The notes under the pieces: model-generated
What the model was told of the DNA's origin: nothing
Seen by the model: the letters and a program-made list of their open reading frames with translations, nothing else
Databases searched by the model: none
Program-made: the position numbers and the translations under genes
Origin: Fictibacillus nanhaiensis
GTDB taxonomy: Bacteria; Bacillota; Bacilli; Bacillales; Fictibacillaceae
Length of the DNA stretch: 64,000 bases
Assembly: GCA_016401345.1 (NCBI GenBank)
Contig: JAEACG010000006.1
Coordinates: 1-64,000, forward strand
Direction: 5' to 3'
In this document: positions 41,953-49,798 of the stretch, one piece after another
How the letters are laid out: each line of letters begins with the position of its first letter
Position numbering within the stretch: position 1 is the stretch's first letter

Positions 41953-42378
41953 ATGGAAAGCAAAATAATGGAACAGACGTATCAACAAATCGCTAATACA
42001 TTACTCAATATTATACAAGAGGACTGGAAACAGGTTTTATTATAGGCTGAGATTAGAGAGGGTTATAAAAAAGTGTATTTTTATTATTATCCTGAATCTG
42101 GTGGGAGTCCTATATATAGTCTTGATATAGTTGAGATTTATAACATGGTTGAGAGTGAATATGATCGGCTTGAAAACGAATTGTATCAAAATATTTCAAG
42201 ATTACATGAAGAGTTCTTAGAGCAAGGACAAGAAAAATGGACTAATCTAACTTACATATTAGAAAACACAGGTAAGCTTAAGATTAATTATGGTTATGAT
42301 GATTTATCTCAATTGAGTCCTGTCGAAAAACAAGAAAAATGGGAAGCAGAATATTTAACATATGACACTGGGTTTTAG
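41953..42378 (+). pseudogene. YezG/DUF600-type immunity gene with in-frame stop
   Basis: A normal start behind CAGGAGGG gives MESKIMEQTYQQIANTLLNI and then EDWKQVLL, followed by TAG at 42043-42045 where the family usually has an aromatic residue. The same frame then continues without interruption (AEIREGYKKVYFYYYPESGG, LTYILENTGKLKINYGYDDL) to 42378. One base change would restore a ~141-residue protein, shorter than usual in the middle. Reinitiation at GTG 42073 is possible but would lose the N-terminal helix. Confidence 0.75.
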
Positions 42379-42412
42379 ACAGATGTCCCGATAAAAGGAG
42401 ATATTTTAATTT

Positions 42413-42565
42413 ATGGTAATAGACAAAAGCACTCTTATACTCCCCTTACCTTCAGATAAGCTGTTTGAAAGAAAAGAAAAAAACTGGAGGCTAAAACTAC
42501 CAGAGGATTTTAAAAGCTTTCTTCAGCATAATAATGGTGGGAAACCAGTCGAACGAAATTATTGA
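42413..42565 (+). pseudogene. SUKH N-terminal fragment fused by recombination to another immunity gene
   Basis: The first 46 codons (VIDKSTLILPLPSDKLFERK, then NGGKPV) nearly duplicate the start of the SUKH gene at 38966, including its upstream ribosome site region. Right after GGGAAACCAGT the sequence changes to that of a Tdi1/GAD-like gene in another frame, and the SUKH frame stops after four more codons. The junction is within the conserved GGKPV codons. Confidence 0.75.
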
Positions 42566-43050
42566 GAGATATAAAGAAAATGTACCTAATGAAATAATAG
42601 CATTATGGAGAAAATATGGATTTGGTTCTTTTATGCAAGGATATTTTAAAAGTGTAAATCCAGATGAATTTTAAAGGGATTCTAGAACACAGCAGCAAAA
42701 GGTATAAGGATGCAATAGTACTGTTTGCTACTGGCATGGGAGATTTATTGATATGGTCTGATGGATATGTCAGACTACTTAATTTCAGATACGGTACCGT
42801 CAAAACAATAATGTTTACCTTTGAATTCTTCTTTTCTAATATTTTTGATGAAGAATTTAGAAATGAAGATTTGTCTTGGCAGCCATATCCCCTTGCCATG
42901 GAGAAGTATGATGAGTTGAAGTATGAAGAGTGCTTTGGATACACACCTTTACTAGGTTTAGGTGGAGAAGAAAAAGTAGATTTTCTGAAAAAGGTTAAAT
43001 TGAAGGAACACATGCTTATTACTAATGAGTTTATGGGACCTGTGGAGTAA
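42549..43050 (+). pseudogene. Tdi1/DUF1851-type (GAD-like) immunity gene, 5'-truncated and frameshifted
   Basis: Reading starts without its own ATG at the fusion point: NEIIERYKENVPNEIIALW and YGFGSFMQGYFKSVNPDEF, then a frame change near 42672 in a T run (one extra T), continuing with LFATGMGDLLIWSDGYVRL and EECFGYTPLLGLGG to the stop at 43050. These blocks are those of DUF1851/Tdi1 immunity proteins. Only the last ~128 residues form an uninterrupted frame (from 42664), with no ribosome site. Probably inactive. Confidence 0.75.
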
Positions 43051-43254
43051 TAAAATTATACAAGAAATAATTACGATCACTTGATTATCTTATAGGTAGT
43101 AGCTGTTTTTTAAAATCCTTCTTTTATACAAGTTTTATAGTTGTAAACATGACTTCCTTCGCACTGCATTTTGGAAAAAGACTTAGACTTCGTAAGAATC
43201 ATCATTTGAAAAATCCATTCAAACAATGTCTATAAAAACATAGGGAGAGTAATG

Positions 43255-43743
43255 ATGACAATAATTAATGTTAATGATGAGTTATTTGGAAGACTTGAAT
43301 ATATAAACAATTTTTGGAGAGGAAAAACCACTATTAAAATGTTTGATTTAGAAAAAGAAATCATTTTAAGTGTGGATGCAGATGAAAGTGCTAATTTTTC
43401 AAATGTGCAGAAAGATGCATTCTCTAAATTTATTCAAAATATGAAGATACTAATAAAAGACGCGAAAATTCAGATTTATGATTACTATAATGAAAATTAT
43501 CAAGAATATAGAGAGATGTTAGAAAATGATCCAGAAATAGATAAAATTGCTCCTGAAATTGATTCAATCTCAGATTTAAGAAAATTGGTTAAACCGACAG
43601 AATTAATTGTAAGGAGAGTAAGAAGCAAAGGAAGAAGACTGGGATTGTTGTGCGATGCATCTTGGAATATAGAAGATGGATTGGGAATAAGAATTGAAGA
43701 TGAAATTGTAGAAGAAGTAGGTTATCAAGATAGTATATTATGA
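43255..43743 (+). CDS. DUF2004/DUF6985-type immunity-like protein, paralogue of 41227
   Basis: 162 residues with the same frame of landmarks as 41227: ELFGRLEY near the start, an Asp-rich middle and ASWNIEDGLGIRI followed by VGYQDS at the end. The ATG at 43255 is chosen because GGGAGAG is then five or more bases upstream; ATG 43252 is possible. There is no toxin beside it. It is AT-rich like the rest of the bank. Confidence 0.7.
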   Translation: MTIINVNDELFGRLEYINNFWRGKTTIKMFDLEKEIILSVDADESANFSNVQKDAFSKFIQNMKILIKDAKIQIYDYYNENYQEYREMLENDPEIDKIAPEIDSISDLRKLVKPTELIVRRVRSKGRRLGLLCDASWNIEDGLGIRIEDEIVEEVGYQDSIL

Positions 43744-43872
43744 CTCAAAATATAATTTAGAAGCTCATCGATCTTGAATGTAAAAACGTTGTTCATGGTC
43801 TTTTTTAATATTCTTCGAGTAGAAACTATTTTACAAGAAACTCTTTTATATAAGTAGAGGAGGAACTAAAAG

Positions 43873-44391
43873 TTGATGGATTGGAAAGACAGGATAGCAG
43901 CTTTAATTTTAGTAAAACAAGAATTAATGAGACAAGACGTAGAGAGAATTTGGCCACATCATTTTCCTGAGGTAGGAGCTACTGAAAAAAGTCTCCAGGA
44001 TCTTGAAGAAGAGTTGGGGTATGAATTGGACTTCACGTACCGAAGTTTTTTACAACATGCTAATGGCTGGAAAGGTTTTTACCAAACGGTGGAATTATTT
44101 GGTACTGAACAACTGAAAGATCCTACTAAAAACGAATATGCTGAAAGGTTATTAACAGCTATTGATGATCAGGTATTAAAAGTAAGTGGTGTTATCAGAA
44201 GTGAACTATTGCCAATAGCTGCTACGGAATATGATAAGGATTTATTTGTTCTCTGCTTACCAAATTCAGCTAAACCAGGAGAAATACTTTGGTTTGCTGG
44301 AGAAGAAATAGATAGGTTTGAGAATTTTGTTGAATTTTTCCTAGCAGTGACTGAGTACAATAGAGAAGAAATTTTGGCTCTGAGGGGCTAG
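43873..44391 (+). CDS. SMI1/KNR4 (SUKH-1) immunity protein
   Basis: 172 residues. After an N-terminal helix the SUKH pattern appears: LQDLEEELGYELDFTYRSFL and NGWKGFYQTVELFG near 60-77, LLPIAATEYDKDLFVLCL near 115, and a final FVEFFLAVTEY helix. AGAGGAGG lies nine bases before the TTG at 43873 and twelve before the ATG at 43876; either may serve. It is followed after 34 bases by another SUKH gene of a different subfamily. Confidence 0.8.
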   Translation: MMDWKDRIAALILVKQELMRQDVERIWPHHFPEVGATEKSLQDLEEELGYELDFTYRSFLQHANGWKGFYQTVELFGTEQLKDPTKNEYAERLLTAIDDQVLKVSGVIRSELLPIAATEYDKDLFVLCLPNSAKPGEILWFAGEEIDRFENFVEFFLAVTEYNREEILALRG

Positions 44392-44425
44392 CTATACATA
44401 AACAATGCAAAGGGGAAAAATAATT

Positions 44426-44884
44426 ATGTCACATTGGAAGGATCTATTACTAGAGATTAAAAGAATTGAAGAAAAATACGAAAGTTCACTCAGAAATCCA
44501 GCTTGTGATAGTGAAATTATGAAAATGAAGAACAATGTGGAACAAAATTTAATAAGTGTAGCATTACCTAGTTCATATATAAAGTTTTTACAGACAACAA
44601 ATGGATTAGACTTTAACGGATTGGTCATCTACGGTGTTGATCAAGTTTTTATTGAAAAGAAGGAATCTATAGACTTTCAAGGTTTTATTGAAACAAACAA
44701 TCTATGGCATGAGAATGATTGGCAGAAGCAGTATATATTTTATGGAGATTCTAATACAGCGTGGTATGGTTACGATCAAGTAGAGAATAAGTATGTAGAA
44801 CTTGATAAACCATCAGGAACATTAATTCAGTCATTTGAAAGTTTTGATTTCATGTTAAGCTGCGCGTTTGAAACTATTCTTTAA
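44426..44884 (+). CDS. SMI1/KNR4 (SUKH-1) immunity protein, YrhA-like
   Basis: 152 residues from the ATG behind AAAGGGGAAAA. It has the helix ALPSSYIKFLQTTNGLDFNG near 49, LVIYGVDQ, the YIFYGDSNTAWYGYD strand pair near 103, and the end SFESFDFMLSCAFETIL. Such SUKH proteins bind nuclease toxins. No partner toxin is next to it, so it is an orphan of the immunity bank. Confidence 0.8.
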   Translation: MSHWKDLLLEIKRIEEKYESSLRNPACDSEIMKMKNNVEQNLISVALPSSYIKFLQTTNGLDFNGLVIYGVDQVFIEKKESIDFQGFIETNNLWHENDWQKQYIFYGDSNTAWYGYDQVENKYVELDKPSGTLIQSFESFDFMLSCAFETIL

Positions 44885-45012
44885 TATTTTGATTTAATCT
44901 CACTTTATAGGAAGTTAAATTAACTGAAAGAGAAGATTAATTCCCCGTAAACCAATACATAGGTTAACAATCTAAGGTAAGAAATCTTTTGAAAGTTAGG
45001 GGGATAGCAGCA

Positions 45013-45462
45013 GTGGAAAAGGTATTTGAAGATTATATCTCAAAGTTGCAAGCAGATATGGTAGCAATCTGTTTAGAATATGTAGAGCATAAAGTAGATG
45101 ACATATTTATCTATTGTTCTTATGAACCAAACATGTATGTATTTGATGTTTTCTACAGATTAAATGGAAAATCAGTCCACAAAAATCAACTTAATCATGT
45201 TGTTGAGCAACACATTTATGATGTTTCATCAGATAGACAGAAGGCAGTTTTAAAATTAGGGAATGAAAATTTCAAGTCTATTCATAAAAAGTGCCAGGAA
45301 TTTAATAGAGAAATGCCCACTGAAATTCAAATGCATTACAATGTTAAAGATAATAGTTTAAAAGCACATTATAAATACGAATTAGTTTACTCACATGATA
45401 ATGAACTCCTTCCTGACGACATTTTTGATTCATGGTTTGATGATGTGCAGAATAGTAATTGA
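45013..45462 (+). CDS. DUF600-like immunity protein, paralogue of 40547
   Basis: 149 residues starting at GTG 45013, because TTAGGGGGA lies ten bases upstream and the protein then aligns end to end with the 40547 gene: FEDYISKLQADMVAICLEY, EFNREMPTEIQMHYNV near 100, SWFDDVQNSN at the end. Orphan immunity gene. The following 270-base gap contains a weak hairpin (ATCTTG / CAAGAT, 45521-45552) with a T run and nothing else I can name. Confidence 0.68.
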   Translation: MEKVFEDYISKLQADMVAICLEYVEHKVDDIFIYCSYEPNMYVFDVFYRLNGKSVHKNQLNHVVEQHIYDVSSDRQKAVLKLGNENFKSIHKKCQEFNREMPTEIQMHYNVKDNSLKAHYKYELVYSHDNELLPDDIFDSWFDDVQNSN

Positions 45463-45733
45463 TTATCTTGATAGTCAATGTTCGCCAAAAAACAAAACTG
45501 AATATTAGTTAGAATTTGATCTTGAATGGCTACATGTCGTCCAAGATTTTTTTCTGTATATGATAGTGGACATTCAGTTATTCATTCAAATGTTAGTTAG
45601 AATTGGTATAAAATAGGAGTATGTTAAGATGCATAAAAAACAATCTACGAACGGATTCATTTGAATTTTATATGTTAAGGGTTTAAGGCTATTAAGAAGT
45701 CATATTACAACAGCAGTCAAAGGAGAAGCTGAT

Positions 45734-46246
45734 ATGGATAAAAATCAATTGGCAAAAGATATCAGATTAGCCGTGAAAAATGAAGAACTAGATACATTAA
45801 AAGATTTACTGCAAAAAGAAACAGATATGTTAACTTGGATGACACCCTTTGGAACATGGTTACATGTAGCAGCAGCTCACGGGCATTTAGAAATAGTAAA
45901 ATTCCTTATAAAAGCGGGCTTAGATAGTAGTAATGCACAAGGTGGGACATTTTCTACAAATGCACTTGAAAGGGCAGCTACTAAAGGACATTTAGAAATT
46001 GCTGATTACCTAATTAGCCAGAATATAGAGATAGATACTACTGAACCAGATAGAAACCCTCTGTTTGCTGCAATATACGGTGGTCATTTAGACATTGTTA
46101 AACTACTAGTTAGGAATAATATAGATTTATCAATAAATTATTCTAGTGAAACTATGAAAGATATGGATGCTTATTCATTTGCTCTTGAAAGAGGACAAAC
46201 AGAAATTGCTGAGTATTTGAAAAAAGAGATGGGTGTCTTGAGATAA
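45734..46246 (+). CDS. Ankyrin-repeat protein, copy 1
   Basis: 170 residues with four ankyrin units, for example WLHVAAAHGHLEIVKFLIKAG near 37, ALERAATKGHLEIADYLI near 76 and PLFAAIYGGHLDIVKLLV near 108. Ankyrin proteins of this size are recurrent immunity proteins in polymorphic toxin loci. CAAAGGAGAAG precedes the ATG. It is followed by a SUKH gene and then an ankyrin paralogue at 46741. Confidence 0.8.
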   Translation: MDKNQLAKDIRLAVKNEELDTLKDLLQKETDMLTWMTPFGTWLHVAAAHGHLEIVKFLIKAGLDSSNAQGGTFSTNALERAATKGHLEIADYLISQNIEIDTTEPDRNPLFAAIYGGHLDIVKLLVRNNIDLSINYSSETMKDMDAYSFALERGQTEIAEYLKKEMGVLR

Positions 46247-46279
46247 TACTTTATGAAAGAGGATTAGGAGGTATGACTT

Positions 46280-46699
46280 TTGAATAAAACGATTCAACAA
46301 ATGATATTTTCCTTTGAAGAAGAAAAAGATTTTTATGGTTCGGTTTCTATTGAACAAATAAAAAATACTGAAAAAGTTTTAGGTGTGAGTTTTCCGTCAA
46401 AATATAGTAGCTTTGTAGAGAAATATGGTTCTGGAGGTATTTGTGGTGTCAATATATTAGGGGTTGAAGGTGATCGGGGCGCTTCTGTACTTGCAACTAC
46501 TGAAAACTATAGGAAACTAGGATTAAGAGAAGAGCTAATTGTTTTAGAAGACTTAGGTGAATTTGTAATGTGTAGTGAAACAGGTAGTAAAGAACAAATT
46601 TTCTATTGGGACAGCGTTCAAAAGTTAGAATCATTTAGGTATCAAAACTTTGACGATTATCTTGAGGATACTTTTAGAGAAGCTATTAGCAATTGGTAG
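46280..46699 (+). CDS. SMI1/KNR4 (SUKH-1) immunity protein, paralogue of 31484
   Basis: 139 residues starting at TTG with AGGAGG eight bases before. It shares the unusual KYGSGG-x(2)-GVNILGV segment and VLEDLGEFVMC with the 31484 protein. It sits between two ankyrin genes in the same direction with short gaps, so the three are likely co-transcribed. Probable cytoplasmic immunity protein. Confidence 0.8.
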   Translation: MNKTIQQMIFSFEEEKDFYGSVSIEQIKNTEKVLGVSFPSKYSSFVEKYGSGGICGVNILGVEGDRGASVLATTENYRKLGLREELIVLEDLGEFVMCSETGSKEQIFYWDSVQKLESFRYQNFDDYLEDTFREAISNW

Positions 46700-46740
46700 T
46701 AATATTATAAATGCTTACGTATTCATATGGGGGTAAGGCC

Positions 46741-47250
46741 GTGGTTAATGTGCATCTATATAAAGAAATCAGGCTAGCTATTAAAAACTTCGAGAACAAT
46801 AAAGTTAAGCTATTAATTGGTCATGATAAAGAAGTCTTAAACACGATGACAACGTTTGGCACATGGCTACATGTAGCTGCCAAACATGGGAATCTTGAAA
46901 TATGTAAGCATCTAGTTGAAGAAGGAATCGATATTAACACAAAAGGTGGGACTTTTGATGCTTCAGCATTAAATTTAGCAGCAGGTGCAGGGCATCTGGA
47001 GATCGTAAAATATTTGATAGATTCAGGAGCAGTATTAGATGAGAGCTTAGCAAAAAGGAATCCATTGTTCGGAGCAATTTATGGAGGGTATCAGGAAATA
47101 GTTGAGCTATTAGTGGAATCAGGAATTGACATTTCTAAACGATATACGGGAGAGAGTTTGAAAAATACGAATGCATATGAATATGCGAGAGAATTTGGGC
47201 AGACAGATATTGCAGAGTATTTAAATCAGCAGATGGACGGGAAAAAATAA
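46741..47250 (+). CDS. Ankyrin-repeat protein, copy 2
   Basis: 169 residues. GTG 46741 is chosen because GGGGGTAAGGCC precedes it and the protein then lines up with copy 1 from the first residue (KEIRLAIKN against KDIRLAVKN). Ankyrin units include WLHVAAKHGNLEICKHLV, ALNLAAGAGHLEIVKYLI and PLFGAIYGGYQEIVELLV. It is diverged from copy 1 throughout, so the duplication is old. Confidence 0.8.
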   Translation: MVNVHLYKEIRLAIKNFENNKVKLLIGHDKEVLNTMTTFGTWLHVAAKHGNLEICKHLVEEGIDINTKGGTFDASALNLAAGAGHLEIVKYLIDSGAVLDESLAKRNPLFGAIYGGYQEIVELLVESGIDISKRYTGESLKNTNAYEYAREFGQTDIAEYLNQQMDGKK

Positions 47251-47262
47251 TTTTGTTTTGTA

Positions 47263-47298
47263 CTGGAAAGCAAAATAATAGAACAAACATATCAAAAA
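47263..47298 (+). repeat. Gene scar: start of a YezG-type gene
   Basis: The 36 bases encode (L)ESKIIEQTYQK and match the first twelve codons of the pseudogene at 41953 (MESKIMEQTYQQ). They lie just before the intact YezG-type gene at 47312 and are not part of it. Confidence 0.65.
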
Positions 47299-47311
47299 AA
47301 GGGGATTTAAT

Positions 47312-47794
47312 GTGATTGGTTTTGAGAAAGAATTAAATGTTTTATATACATCTATTGCACAGAAAGTTAACGATATGATACCAACTGGGTGGGATCATTT
47401 TTGTTTTAATGGCGAAGTTAAAGATGGAGAAGGAGGAGTATATTTCTTTTTTACTCCTAAGGGTGTGCAACAACATATTTTCTCACATTATATTCCGAAA
47501 TTATATTGTGTAGATAAAAGAAGCTATAATAATGAGCTTCACAAATTATTTCAATTAACGGCTGAACTACAAAACGTTTTTATAAAAAATGAACAAGAGC
47601 CTTGGTTTTCAGTAACAATATTATTAAGTGATACAGGAAAACTAAATGTTCATTTTGATTATACAATATGGCATGAAAGTAAATTTGGTGCAACAGCTAG
47701 AATTAAGTATTTTGAGTATAAACATGCGAATTATAACATCGAAGAGCTAGATTTAAATCTAATAGAGGAAATGAGAGAGTTTGAAGAAAAATAA
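47312..47794 (+). CDS. YezG/DUF600 family immunity protein
   Basis: 160 residues, the usual YezG length, and the only intact canonical member here: LNVLYTSIAQKVNDMIPTGW at the start, GEGGVYFFFTP near 50, then NEQEPWFSVTILLSDTGKL and HFDYTIW. YezG blocks the nuclease tip of the LXG toxin YeeF in B. subtilis. GTG start with AAAGGGGA seven bases upstream. No toxin is adjacent, so it would protect against toxins of neighbours or a toxin elsewhere in the genome. Confidence 0.83.
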   Translation: MIGFEKELNVLYTSIAQKVNDMIPTGWDHFCFNGEVKDGEGGVYFFFTPKGVQQHIFSHYIPKLYCVDKRSYNNELHKLFQLTAELQNVFIKNEQEPWFSVTILLSDTGKLNVHFDYTIWHESKFGATARIKYFEYKHANYNIEELDLNLIEEMREFEEK

Positions 47795-47938
47795 CCTAGA
47801 AAGAGAATGTTTAATTGTTAGTAACAGCCATGATTTGTTTGAATGAGATAAGGATAAAATCTAAAAATGATTTGGAAGTTGTAGTTTTAATAGAAACTAA
47901 AAAAATAATACTTAAATACAAATTAATTGGAGGGCATT

Positions 47939-48445
47939 TTGGTAATTAAAAAATTTCATAATTTATTGGATGATGGTAAAACATTGTTTTTTCTGGGACT
48001 CTCAGAAAGGGTGGTATCTGAATTTACATCAAAGGAAGATCAAAAACTAGCTCGGTATGCCTTATACAATTGCTGGGAATGGTTGGAATACAAAAGCACT
48101 AGTGGAGATTTACTTTATGATGTATTAGATAATGAAGAAACGAGTATTACCATCTCTCTAGAGCTGGCTGATAATGAAACAGATATTATGGCTTGGAACT
48201 GTATAATTGATGCAGTTGCATTTACTAGTAGAATGGCATTTGAAAAAGAAGGTGTTAAATATTATCCTGAACCAATTTCTTTAGTAAATGATACTTTAGT
48301 AGAACATTTTTTGGAGTGTTTTAATGCATGTGTAGAGCATGCAGATAGTTATATTAATGATATATATTTGTTGCTAGATAAATATAATAATGGAAGTATT
48401 AAGAGGAATTTAAGGGACGAAGTTTTAATTGAATTACAAATATAA
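47939..48445 (+). CDS. Imm6-type immunity protein
   Basis: 168 residues starting at TTG 47939, five bases after GGAGGG. Pattern: FFLGLSERVV near 18, NCWEWLEYKSTSGDLLYDVLD near 45, then MAWNCIIDAVAFTSRMAFE near 86 and PEPISLVND. This matches what I know of the Imm6 family of polymorphic-toxin immunity proteins. It is the last gene of the bank before the bidirectional terminator at 48590. Confidence 0.72.
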   Translation: MVIKKFHNLLDDGKTLFFLGLSERVVSEFTSKEDQKLARYALYNCWEWLEYKSTSGDLLYDVLDNEETSITISLELADNETDIMAWNCIIDAVAFTSRMAFEKEGVKYYPEPISLVNDTLVEHFLECFNACVEHADSYINDIYLLLDKYNNGSIKRNLRDEVLIELQI

Positions 48446-48589
48446 ATAATAGTTAAATGATGTTTTTCTTTAAGGTTATAAAATAATATATAGTTTTTTA
48501 TTGGACTATTTGTAGTAAAACTCCTGTTTATAAGGAATAAAGTTTATAAAGCATGATGAAAGTACAAGAAAGTATATATATATAATAAA

Positions 48590-48705
48590 AAACCACTGCA
48601 ACGATAAAAGTGCAGTGGTTTTAAACTATAATTTTTAGCTAGTTTGAAGTTAGTAACTCATAAGCTTTATTAAATCCTTCGACTAAACCGGCCCAAAACA
48701 TAAAG
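48590..48705. repeat. Duplicated island-edge segment, copy 2 (with bidirectional terminator)
   Basis: ACCACTGCA / TGCAGTGGT (48592-48619) is flanked by A and T tracts, serving both strands. The following ~85 bases resemble 41815-41905. Two copies 6.8 kb apart, both ending immunity gene groups, suggest a duplicated boundary. Confidence 0.65.
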
Positions 48706-48765
48706 GCCTAAAACTAGTAATCCAATGCTGAAGAGAGCGATAAAAAAATCCATTACTTTTTTCAT
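48670..48765 (-). CDS. 31-residue single-span membrane protein
   Basis: On the minus strand GGGAGAGCGAGTAA precedes ATG, and the product is MKKVMDFFIALFSIGLLVLG followed by LYVLGRFSRRI: one hydrophobic helix with a basic end. It ends close to the bidirectional terminator at 48590. The 3' part of the sequence is repeated, with the frame broken, at 41870-41905. Function unknown. Confidence 0.5.
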   Translation of the reverse strand: MKKVMDFFIALFSIGLLVLGLYVLGRFSRRI

Positions 48766-48912
48766 TTACTCGCTCTCCCTTTCAATAGATCATACTCATT
48801 AAGCGATTGAATACTCGTGGAGCCTCTAAAGAAACGTTTCAAGCACTAGCGGTAAGGCCATAATTGTTTTAAGATAGCTGTAGAAGATAAGAGGCTATTT
48901 TTAGGAGGAACC

Positions 48913-49671
48913 ATGCTACAAAAATTCGGTTTTTCACAATACGAAAGTCAGGTGTTCGAGGTTCTTGCGTCAAGCGAGGAACCGATGGACGCGACGAATA
49001 TCGTAAAATACTCGGGTGTTCCGAAATCCAAGATATATGAAGTGCTATCGCGCATGATCGAAAAAGGTATGGTGCTGGATTCGGTGTCAGAAAAAAAGAA
49101 GCTGTATACCGCGTTGCCATTATCAATCGTGATCGAGAAGCTGACGACAGAATTTCAGGAAAACGTGGAGCAACTCAAAAATAATACGTCGAAGAGAAAG
49201 TTTTATGATGAACACGTTTGGAGTCTGAAGGTAGATTCATCGATTCGTGCACAAACGAAGCAACTTCTACAAACGGCGGAGAAATCCATTCGCGTATCTG
49301 GCTGGCAAGACGATATTCAAGAAATCCTACCGATTCTGCAAGAAAAAGAAAAGCAGGGCGTGGATGTGGAAGTGCTCGTTGTCGGTGAGTTGGAGTCGAC
49401 GCTGTCTCATGTGCACACGTTGATCCCTGCACAAGAGCACCACTCACTAGAGAGGTTTCGTCTTGTTGTCGTCGATGAAACAGAAGTCATCTTTGCAGGG
49501 ATGGAAAGTCAGAGCTGGCAAGCGTTGAAAACCAAATCTCGACCATTTATCAAGGTTTTTATTGAGTTCTTTTATCATGATGTGGCACTTGCTAAAATTA
49601 CGGAGAAACATTCCGAACTGATGATGAATGATGAAGAGATTAAGAGTGTATTAATGAAGTTGAGGTACTAA
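48913..49671 (+). CDS. TrmB-family transcriptional regulator
   Basis: 252 residues. The N-terminal winged helix (LQKFGFSQYESQVFEVLAS, then VPKSKIYEVLSRMIEKGMV) is the TrmB DNA-binding module; a coiled linker (FQENVEQLKNN) and a phospholipase-D-like effector domain from ~110 follow. TrmB regulators usually sense sugars. Its target is not obvious, as the nearest genes are unrelated. TTTAGGAGG precedes the ATG. Base composition returns to normal here after the AT-rich immunity bank. Confidence 0.82.
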   Translation: MLQKFGFSQYESQVFEVLASSEEPMDATNIVKYSGVPKSKIYEVLSRMIEKGMVLDSVSEKKKLYTALPLSIVIEKLTTEFQENVEQLKNNTSKRKFYDEHVWSLKVDSSIRAQTKQLLQTAEKSIRVSGWQDDIQEILPILQEKEKQGVDVEVLVVGELESTLSHVHTLIPAQEHHSLERFRLVVVDETEVIFAGMESQSWQALKTKSRPFIKVFIEFFYHDVALAKITEKHSELMMNDEEIKSVLMKLRY

Positions 49672-49680
49672 AAGTAAGGA

Positions 49681-49727
49681 GGCTCGAGAGGGTATGGGAA
49701 ATTCTCTTTTGAGCCTTATTTTTTTAT
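49681..49727 (+). terminator. Rho-independent terminator after the TrmB gene
   Basis: GGCTC.AGAG pairs with CTCT..GAGCC and is followed by TTATTTTTTT. Confidence 0.7.
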
Positions 49728-49798
49728 GTGAAGCCAATCATTTCTACCGATATAAGTAGAGCACTGTATTCTACAAGCAAAAAGGAAGTGTTACTTAA

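Noticed and set aside
39499-43110. Possible CRISPR array from the recurring CACTTGATT motifs
   Set aside because: Spacing is 0.7-2 kb with genes between; each copy is half of a terminator hairpin, not a direct repeat with spacers.
44392-44628. 78-codon minus-strand frame opposite the SUKH gene at 44426
   Set aside because: AT-rich shadow frame; the plus-strand protein shows clear SUKH motifs.
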